Origin: Pseudomonadota bacterium
GTDB lineage: Bacteria > Myxococcota_A > Polyangia > Haliangiales > Haliangiaceae
Length of the DNA stretch: 11,941 nt
Direction: 5' to 3'
Assembly: GCA_023428295.1 (NCBI GenBank)
Contig: JAEYYV010000434.1
Coordinates: forward strand, 1-11,941
Below the pieces are notes generated by a model. That model ran no database searches, was not told the origin of the DNA, and saw only the letters and a program-made list of their open reading frames with translations. How positions within the stretch are numbered: the stretch's first letter is position 1; each line of letters opens with the position of its first letter. The position numbers and the translations under genes are program-made. This document shows, in pieces, positions 8,201-11,941 of the stretch.

Positions 8201-8326
8201 GCCAACGTGGCCACCGCATCGGCGGTCGCGAACGCGGTCTACAACGCGATCGGCGTGCGCATTCGCGAATTGCCCATGACACCGCGCGTGGTGCTCGCCG
8301 CGCTGCGAAAGGGGAAGAACGCGTGA
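5300..8326 (+). CDS. fused [2Fe-2S]/molybdopterin aldehyde oxidoreductase subunit with Tat signal
   Basis: A 1008-residue xanthine dehydrogenase-family enzyme joining PaoA-like and PaoC-like parts. A Tat signal LNRRGFLGVTGGG (R19 R20), a hydrophobic stretch and an AEA site near 44 predict folded export. The plant-type [2Fe-2S] domain has C93, C98, C101, C113; the helical [2Fe-2S] domain has C152, C155, C187, C189. From about 260 comes the molybdenum domain, with STQG (Q479), GGGFGAKFGAGH (507-518), AAFRAPG (R617), GGSKTLVG and the catalytic glutamate in GIGEPAN (E966). Known relatives hydroxylate aldehydes or N-heterocycles at a Mo centre and pass electrons through Fe-S to FAD; the substrate here is unknown. 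In PaoABC these two parts are separate proteins flanking the FAD subunit. A Gly/Ala-rich insert lies at 403-415. The ATG at 5300 was chosen; an in-frame ATG at 5306 is possible, with AGGAG 20 bases before the first. It overlaps the FAD subunit gene by 4 bp. Confidence 0.93.
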   Translation: MRMANDDDVPDVPVSGLNRRGFLGVTGGGVAAAGLLSIGRSAEAATPRVLGPSAVPIQLKVNGTTKTVKVEPRTTLVRALREQLKLTGTKVGCDRGACGACTVHIDGAPHLACTTLALEVGEREVTTIEGLAKGPTLHPVQQAFIDEDAMQCGFCTPGMLMSCAALLARDKSPDRVAIRTATAGNICRCGTYPKVFTAVMKASGQKPDEGWSLETRTPNQTAAPPPGTAWVGIAGGTTSAELRTIPEGEAAPWPMNAGLAVVGKPAPRLDGHAKVTGTAMYTSDVQLPGMLHAKRVVSPHPHAIVRRVDTKKAEKLPGVKAVFVVKKQEGATLVDPSTEQNGTYPRVRYAGQCIAAVAATTPDIAEEAARLIEVDYDVQPAVTSLDAAMQSNAPLVYPARVNMGGSAGGGGAARNLAQQGNLRGPTQQSEGNVDAAMSAAPIQASGTFRTQVQTHSPMETHGIVADWKRDKLTVYVSTQGTATVRDELATVFDLPKPKVHVICDYMGGGFGAKFGAGHFGVVACELSRRAKAPVRMVLDRREQHQAVGNRPSSTQHLALGVNRDGSLAAVDLVSHGSGGIATGAGVGWAAARLYPSPAVRAKQYDVFTHAGPGAAFRAPGQPQGMFALDQLVDELAEKLGIDPLDYRDKLDVDGLGTGLAQQPDRIARKLERRIGAERIGWAQRHKPGAGTGPVKYGIGVGTSMWRRIVDMDSSCEVRVGKDGSVQVRSSVMDIGTGTRTVLAMLLAEDLGLEPSQIDVKIGDTQWPIGPSSGGSKTLVGITPAVRQATHEVKKKLLAAVGKKLGVDPADLRITRGRVESAKDSAKSLAWKQACAAIPTDEIAVIAQRPPDWQGPPAAGYGGVQFAQVAVDVETGVVRVLKIVAVQECGRLINPLAVQSQINGGIIHGISYALFEDRVLDPKTGRVLNANLDQYKLLGSRDTPFIDIVLLDQYVGLTNTDAHGIGEPANVATASAVANAVYNAIGVRIRELPMTPRVVLAALRKGKNA

Positions 8327-9327
8327 AGAACTTCGACTGGGTTCAACCCACCACCGTCGCCGATGCGGTCGCTGCCCTCGCCCACCCCGGCGCGATGGCG
8401 CTCGCAGGCGGCGTGGATCTGCTCGACCGCCTCAAGGAGCGCATCGTCGCGCCATCGCGGCTCGTGAGCGTGCGCAAGGTCGCCGGGCTCGACGAGCTCG
8501 TCGTCGATCGCAACGGCGCGCGCATCGGCGCGAACATCACGCTCGCCACGCTCGCCGGCAACGCCGAGCTTCGCCGCGCGTTCGGCGTCGTGGCCGACGC
8601 CGCCTCGCACGCCGCCACCCCACAGCTTCGCGAGATGGCCACGCTCGGCGGCAACCTCGCGCAGCGCCCGCGCTGCTGGTACTTCCGCTCGGAGGAGTTC
8701 CACTGCCGAAAGAAGGGCGGCTCGACCTGCTTCGCGCTCGACGGTGACAACTCGATGCACGCGATCTTCGGCAACACGCTGTGCGCCGCGACGCATCCGT
8801 CCACCGTCGTCACCGCCCTCGTCGCCCTCGGCGCGAAGGTCGCGATCGCGGGCAAGACACCGCGCGAGGTCGAGCTCGCACGGTTCTTCGTGACGCCGGA
8901 GCAAGACGTCACGCGCGAGAGCGTCCTCGAGGTGGGCGAGCTGATCACGCACGTCACGATCCCGCCGGTCCCGTCGACGACGCGCACCGCTTACACCAAG
9001 CAGGTCGCGAAGCAGTCGTTCGACTGGCCGCTCTGCGATGTCGCCGTCGTTCTCGCGATGGATGGCCGCGTGTGCCGCCAAGCGACGATCGTCCTCGGCG
9101 CCGTCGCCCCCACGCCGATCCGTGCGACCTCCGCCGAGAAGCTGCTCGCCAACGCCACCGTCGACATCGTCGCCGCGGGCCGCGCGGCGCGCGCCGCCAT
9201 CACCGGCGCAACGCCCCTCGCGCACAACGATCACAAGGTCGCGATCCTCGAAGCCGTCATCGCGCGCACGCTGCTCGCTGCGGTGGACACCGCGAGCCCG
9301 CACGTGGCGAGCGGAGGTCAGCCATGA
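8323..9327 (+). CDS. FAD-binding subunit with [4Fe-4S] cysteines (PaoB-like)
   Basis: A 334-residue flavin subunit of the molybdenum hydroxylase. It has the FAD-binding fold of the CO dehydrogenase medium-subunit family: N-terminal LAGGVDLLDRLKER (28-40, pyrophosphate-loop region), HAATPQLREMATLGGNLAQRP (96-116), and a C-terminal domain. Four cysteines, C118, C128, C136 and C154, lie in an insertion (RCWYFRSEEFHC, GGSTC, GNTLC) that matches the E. coli PaoB/YagS pattern, where they bind a [4Fe-4S] cluster. Electrons therefore probably run from Mo via two [2Fe-2S] and one [4Fe-4S] to FAD. The start is a GTG overlapping the stop of the fused subunit (GTGA), so translation is coupled. It has no signal peptide of its own and would be carried out with the Tat-bearing partner, as in PaoABC. 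Its stop overlaps the ATG of the next small gene. Confidence 0.92.
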   Translation: MKNFDWVQPTTVADAVAALAHPGAMALAGGVDLLDRLKERIVAPSRLVSVRKVAGLDELVVDRNGARIGANITLATLAGNAELRRAFGVVADAASHAATPQLREMATLGGNLAQRPRCWYFRSEEFHCRKKGGSTCFALDGDNSMHAIFGNTLCAATHPSTVVTALVALGAKVAIAGKTPREVELARFFVTPEQDVTRESVLEVGELITHVTIPPVPSTTRTAYTKQVAKQSFDWPLCDVAVVLAMDGRVCRQATIVLGAVAPTPIRATSAEKLLANATVDIVAAGRAARAAITGATPLAHNDHKVAILEAVIARTLLAAVDTASPHVASGGQP

Positions 9328-9560
9328 GCACCACGAAGACCGAGCCACGGCGCGTCGAGCTGCCCGTGCTCTGCAAGTTTCTGCGGTGCAAGTCCGCGTT
9401 CGGTGCGATCGAGGACAACGAGGAGTGGCAGCTCGGCACCTCGCCCGTCGAGGTGTACTGGTGCCTCGCCACGATGGAGGCGTTCGGTCCCGACGACAAC
9501 TACGCGCACGCCACCACCTGCAAGGGCGACGGACGCAGCTGCTATCGCGCGAACGAGTAG
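9324..9560 (+). CDS. unrecognised 78-residue five-cysteine protein in the Mo-hydroxylase operon
   Basis: The product is not recognised. The ATG overlaps the TGA of the FAD subunit gene (ATGA), and GGAGG stands six bases upstream, one of the best ribosome sites in the window, so it is very likely translated and coupled to the enzyme. The cysteines are C17 and C22 (CKFLRC, CxxxxC), C47 (YWCLATMEAFGPDDNYAH), C66 and C73 (CKGDGRSC, CxxxxxxC). The protein is acidic to neutral, has no signal peptide or membrane span, and a compact metal-binding fold (Zn or Fe-S) is possible. In E. coli the paoABC genes are followed by paoD, an XdhC-type cofactor-insertion chaperone; this gene takes that place but shares no visible similarity with XdhC and is far shorter. 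Roles to consider are an extra small subunit, an assembly factor or an electron carrier, all inferred from position. Confidence 0.85.
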   Translation: MSTTKTEPRRVELPVLCKFLRCKSAFGAIEDNEEWQLGTSPVEVYWCLATMEAFGPDDNYAHATTCKGDGRSCYRANE

Positions 9561-9582
9561 CTGGCGCCGCGAGTCGCCGCGA

Positions 9583-9673
9583 CCGACGCGGGCCGACGCG
9601 GGACGCGAGCCGACGCGTGCCGACGCGGGACGCGAGCCGACGCGTGCCGACGCGTGCCGACGCGGGACGCGAG
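9583..9673 (+). repeat. GC-rich tandem array between the small gene and tetR
   Basis: Seven head-to-tail blocks all start with CCGACGCG. Four are the 10-bp form CCGACGCG(T/G)G (9583, 9610, 9637, 9647) and three the 17-bp form CCGACGCGGGACGCGAG (9593, 9620, 9657). A 27-bp higher-order unit (17+10) is repeated. It fills much of the 234-bp gap before tetR. The array contains no stop in the tetR frame but lies upstream of the likely tetR promoter, so it is called non-coding. Its CGCGAG-rich text resembles the repeat at the start of the transporter gene. Confidence 0.85.
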
Positions 9674-9738
9674 CGAAGGCACGGTGACGCTCGGCGACGC
9701 CGTGCACTCCAGCGGGCGTGGAGATTCCATGGAGAGGC

Positions 9739-9767
9739 TTGCGAAGCGGTGCGGTCGGTGCGATTAT
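9739..9767 (+). promoter_or_regulatory. candidate tetR promoter
   Basis: TTGCGA (9739-9744) and GATTAT (9762-9767) are separated by 17 bp; each matches four of six sigma-70 consensus bases. The -10 begins an AT-rich island that stands out from the GC-rich surroundings. The predicted start of transcription would fall inside the palindrome at 9767-9782. Confidence 0.4.
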
Positions 9768-9782
9768 TGGTTGGTCAACCAA
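9767..9782. promoter_or_regulatory. palindromic operator before tetR
   Basis: TTGGTTG (9767-9773) and CAACCAA (9776-9782) are perfect inverted arms around a 2-base centre, ending 12 bases before the tetR ATG. Size and symmetry fit a TetR dimer site. It overlaps the -10 and expected start of transcription, so bound repressor would block its own promoter and, through the overlap, the transporter gene. No second copy was seen upstream of the Mo-hydroxylase genes. Confidence 0.65.
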
Positions 9783-9794
9783 ACAACTTTCAAG

Positions 9795-10418
9795 ATGCCG
9801 CGCCCCACCAACAACCACGATCGACGCGCGCAGATCGCCGAGGCGCTCATCGGCGTCATGGCCAAGCAGGGCTACGACGGCGCCTCCATCAACGACATCG
9901 CCAAGAAGGCCGGCCTCGCGCCCGGGCTCGTCCACTACCACTTCAAGAACAAGCTCGAGATCCTCGTGGAGGTCGTGCGCACCATCAACGCACGCCATGA
10001 CTACGTGCTCGACGAGGCGCTCGGCCGCGTGCGCGGGACCGAGGCTCGCGAGCTCGTCGTGTTCGTCGAGGTGCACCTGGGCCTCGGGGCCCACGCTGAT
10101 CCCGAGGTGCTCGCGTGCTGGGTCCTCGTCATGGCCGAGGCACTTCGCGAGAAGGCGATCCGCACCGAAGTGCAGGCCGTGCTCGCGAACCTCACCTGGC
10201 GCATCACGGACATCCTGAACCGCGGCAACCTCACCGGGACGTTCCGGTGCGCCGATGTGCCCGCGACCGCCGCCGCGCTCCTCGCGATCATTCAGGGATA
10301 CTTCGCGGTCGCTGCCACGGCGCGCGAGGTGATTCCGCCGGGCTCGGCTGCGCGCAGCGCGCTGCGGATGATGGAGTCGCTCGTCGGCGCGCCCCTGCCG
10401 CGCTCGAGGACGCGATGA
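9795..10418 (+). CDS. TetR-family transcriptional repressor
   Basis: A 207-residue DNA-binding regulator. The N-terminal helix-turn-helix lies at about 31-50 (SINDIAKKAGLAPGLVHYHF) followed by KNKLEIL, the family's most conserved segment. The rest is a helical ligand and dimer domain of BetI-like look. The frame is open upstream to ATGs at 9654 and 9729, but the ATG at 9795 is preferred: it starts at the usual distance before the first helix (RRAQIAEAL), gives normal family length, and lies just after a promoter and palindrome that a longer protein would have to translate through. A clear Shine-Dalgarno is absent, so the mRNA may be nearly leaderless. The stop overlaps the transporter ATG (ATGA), so the transporter is a likely target together with tetR itself; control of the Mo-hydroxylase operon is possible. 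Ligand unknown. Confidence 0.92.
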   Translation: MPRPTNNHDRRAQIAEALIGVMAKQGYDGASINDIAKKAGLAPGLVHYHFKNKLEILVEVVRTINARHDYVLDEALGRVRGTEARELVVFVEVHLGLGAHADPEVLACWVLVMAEALREKAIRTEVQAVLANLTWRITDILNRGNLTGTFRCADVPATAAALLAIIQGYFAVAATAREVIPPGSAARSALRMMESLVGAPLPRSRTR

Positions 10419-10648
10419 CACGCGAGCGCGATCCGCGCGATGCCCGCGAGTCCGATCCGCGCGATGCCCGCGAGCCCGATCCGCGCGATGCCCGCGAGCG
10501 CGATCCGCGCGATGTACGCGAGCGCCGGCCGGTGACACGCGACACCCGCGAGCCCGATCCGCGCAATACCCGCGTGCCCGATCCGCGCGATGCCCGCGAG
10601 CCCGATCCGCGCGATGCACGCGAGCGCCGGCCGGTGACACGCGACACC
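10415..10648 (+). repeat. in-frame 24-bp repeat expanding the transporter N-terminus
   Basis: Seven 8-residue units of the type DPRDARE+X (24 bp) start at residues 6, 14, 22, 30, 48, 56 and 64. They are arranged in two larger blocks, each ending RERRPVTRDT. The text (A/G)TGACACGCGA occurs at 10415 (the ATG), 10532 and 10634, the last two exactly 102 bp apart. All spacings are multiples of three, so the frame is kept and about 73 residues are added before the first membrane span. Confidence 0.88.
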
Positions 10649-11941
10649 GTTCGTCGCTTCGTCCTGCTCGGAACGCTGTACTTCGCGCAAGGTCTGCCGT
10701 TCGGCTTCTTCGTGCAGGCGGTGCCCATTCTGCTGCGCAGGCAGGGCTACTCGCTCACCGCGATCGGAAGCACCGCGCTGCTCACGCTGCCGTGGGCGCT
10801 CAAGTTCGTGTGGGCTCCCCTCGTCGATCGTTACTACTCGAAGCGCATCGGACGGCGCCGCACGTGGATCTTGTCCATGCAGCTCGCGGCCACCTTGGTG
10901 CTCGGTGCGATCGCGCTGGCACCGGGCTCCGAGGATCTGAACCTGCTCATGGCGGCGATGGCCGTGCTGAACCTGATCGCGGCGACGCAGGACATCGCCA
11001 CGGACGGACTGGCGGTCGAGCTCTTGCCACCCGACGAGCGGGGCGTCGCGAACGGCCTGCAGGTCGCGGGCTATCGCGTCGGCATGATCGTCGGCGGCGG
11101 CGTTCTGTTCGGCGTGTACGTGTCGCTCGGCCACCACAACATGTTCGGCGTGATGACCGCGCTCACCGCGCTCGCGAGCGTACCGGTGCTGCTGTCACGC
11201 GAACCAGCGCCGGTGCTCCCGGCCAGCGTGCCGGTGATGTTGGCGCGCGAAGCACCAACGCCAGCGCTCGCGCCGGCGATCACGCCGACAGCGGCCATCG
11301 CGCCGACAGTGGCCAACGCGCCGATAGTGGCCAACGCGCCGACAGTGGCCAACGCGCCGAGCGCGGCGGAGCAAGTGCGCGCGGCTCGTCACTTCCTCGG
11401 ACTTCGCGGCGTGTGGCCGGTGCTCGCCATGATCGCGCTCTACAAGCTCGGCGAAGCGTCGGCGCAGAGCCTGTTGCCGACGTTCCTGCACGACTCGAAC
11501 GTCAGCGACGAGACGATCGCCGTGATCCGCGGAACGGTGGGCTTCCTCGCCGGGATGGGCGGTGCCCTCGCGGGTGGCGCGCTCGTCACGCGACTCGGTC
11601 GCAAGCGAGCGCTGATCGCTTTCGGATGCGGCCAAGTGATCGCGGTGGCCGGGTACGCGTACCTCGCGTTCACGTCACCGTCGCTGGCGGAGCTGTACGT
11701 GTGGGCCGGGGTGGAGCACTTCGCGTCGGGCATGGCGACCGCTGCGCTGTTCACGTCGATGATGGATTGGAGCCGCCCCGCCTCGAGTGGAACGGACTAC
11801 ACGGTGATGGCGAGCACCGTCGTGATCGCGACGGGACTCGCCGCGGTGCTCGGCGGCGTTTCTGCCGATGCTCTCGGCTACCGTTGGCACTTCGTAGTCG
11901 CATCCAGCGTGTGCGCGATCGCGACCAACGCGGTCACGCCG
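10415..11941 (+). CDS. AmpG/PAT-like major facilitator transporter, 3' end outside window
   Basis: The frame stays open to the right edge, giving at least 509 residues. Residues 1-78 are a hydrophilic Arg/Asp repeat. Then come about twelve membrane spans: LGTLYFAQGLPFGFF, LTLPWALKFVWAPLVDR, a span after IGRRRTW, AATQDIATDGLAVELLPPDERG with AGYRVGMIVGGG, then a Pro/Ala/Val-rich cytoplasmic loop (about 265-325) and six more spans ending at FVVASSVCAIATNAVTP. The motifs QGLP, WxLKFxWAPLVDR, ATQDIATDG and GYRVGM fit the AmpG (anhydromuropeptide permease)/PAT family; the related RhtX/FptX siderophore importers are an alternative, so the substrate is open. The ATG at 10415 overlaps the tetR stop and has GAGGA a few bases upstream. 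An in-frame GTG at 10634 (VTRDTVRRF) would give a family-standard N-terminus without the repeat but has no ribosome site. Confidence 0.88.
   Translation, partial: MTRERDPRDARESDPRDAREPDPRDARERDPRDVRERRPVTRDTREPDPRNTRVPDPRDAREPDPRDARERRPVTRDTVRRFVLLGTLYFAQGLPFGFFVQAVPILLRRQGYSLTAIGSTALLTLPWALKFVWAPLVDRYYSKRIGRRRTWILSMQLAATLVLGAIALAPGSEDLNLLMAAMAVLNLIAATQDIATDGLAVELLPPDERGVANGLQVAGYRVGMIVGGGVLFGVYVSLGHHNMFGVMTALTALASVPVLLSREPAPVLPASVPVMLAREAPTPALAPAITPTAAIAPTVANAPIVANAPTVANAPSAAEQVRAARHFLGLRGVWPVLAMIALYKLGEASAQSLLPTFLHDSNVSDETIAVIRGTVGFLAGMGGALAGGALVTRLGRKRALIAFGCGQVIAVAGYAYLAFTSPSLAELYVWAGVEHFASGMATAALFTSMMDWSRPASSGTDYTVMASTVVIATGLAAVLGGVSADALGYRWHFVVASSVCAIATNAVTP
11282..11353 (+). repeat. 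four 18-bp units in the transporter central loop
   Basis: Units at 11282, 11300, 11318 and 11336 follow GCGCCGACAGTGGCCAAC; the copies at 11300 and 11336 are identical, that at 11318 differs by one base and the first by several. They encode APTVAN-type hexapeptides in the Pro/Ala/Val-rich loop between spans 6 and 7, probably a flexible cytoplasmic linker. Confidence 0.85.

Noticed and set aside
9583..9673. CRISPR array
   Set aside because: The units are 10 and 17 bp with no unique spacers of constant size and no cas gene nearby.
9561..10418. Small five-cysteine gene and tetR as one protein split by a TAG at 9558
   Set aside because: The two share a frame with only that stop between them, but stops are rare at this GC content, the linking text is repeat, and tetR has its own promoter, operator and normal length from 9795.
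10430..10633. CRISPR-like or mobile-element repeat at the transporter start
   Set aside because: The units are contiguous, in frame and coding, and no transposase or terminal inverted repeats are present.
9318..10640. 440-codon minus-strand frame with ADRARGHR-type repeats
   Set aside because: It is the reverse reading of the tetR gene and of the two repeat arrays; no ribosome site or family motif was seen.

Overview
This window is GC-rich bacterial chromosome of myxobacterial character (Myxococcota, most likely Polyangiales/Sandaracinaceae). The basis is heavy use of G or C at third codon positions, a cytosolic Hanks-type Ser/Thr kinase, a MopE-like cysteine/aspartate-rich lipoprotein, an S/A/P-rich single-pass membrane protein, and very long antisense shadow frames. 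The placement comes from gene style, not a database match. No rRNA, tRNA, CRISPR array, transposase or phage gene was recognised.

Left part (1-3605). A membrane protein cut by the left edge is read rightwards and converges on a leftward three-gene set: nadA (quinolinate synthase), then a lipoprotein L,D-transpeptidase-like protein, then a kinase-only Ser/Thr protein kinase. Gaps of 30 and 28 bp suggest one transcript starting upstream of nadA. The 91-bp divergent region before nadA holds a perfect 8-8-8 inverted repeat that could be an operator or leader hairpin.

Middle (3606-9560). A secreted lipoprotein with five MopE-type metal-binding repeats is followed by a molybdenum hydroxylase operon of the PaoABC/xanthine dehydrogenase type. 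The operon has an unusual layout. The [2Fe-2S] subunit with a Tat signal is fused to the molybdopterin catalytic subunit in one 1008-residue chain. A separate FAD subunit with four cysteines for a [4Fe-4S] cluster overlaps it by four bases, and an unrecognised 78-residue five-cysteine protein overlaps that by four bases in turn. The predicted product is an exported oxidoreductase acting on aldehydes or N-heterocycles, substrate unknown.

Right part (9561-11941). A GC-rich tandem repeat array precedes a TetR-family repressor gene. A promoter-like pair and a TTGGTTG-gt-CAACCAA palindrome sit immediately before its ATG, the arrangement expected for autoregulation. The repressor gene overlaps by four bases a 12-TM major facilitator of the AmpG/PAT or RhtX/FptX type, cut by the right edge. 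The transporter carries an N-terminal Arg/Asp octapeptide repeat that appears to have grown from its own start region, and a second short repeat in its central loop.

A recurrent theme is small in-frame tandem duplications (multiples of 3 bp) in linkers and termini of four proteins plus one intergenic array, which points to active repeat slippage in this locus.
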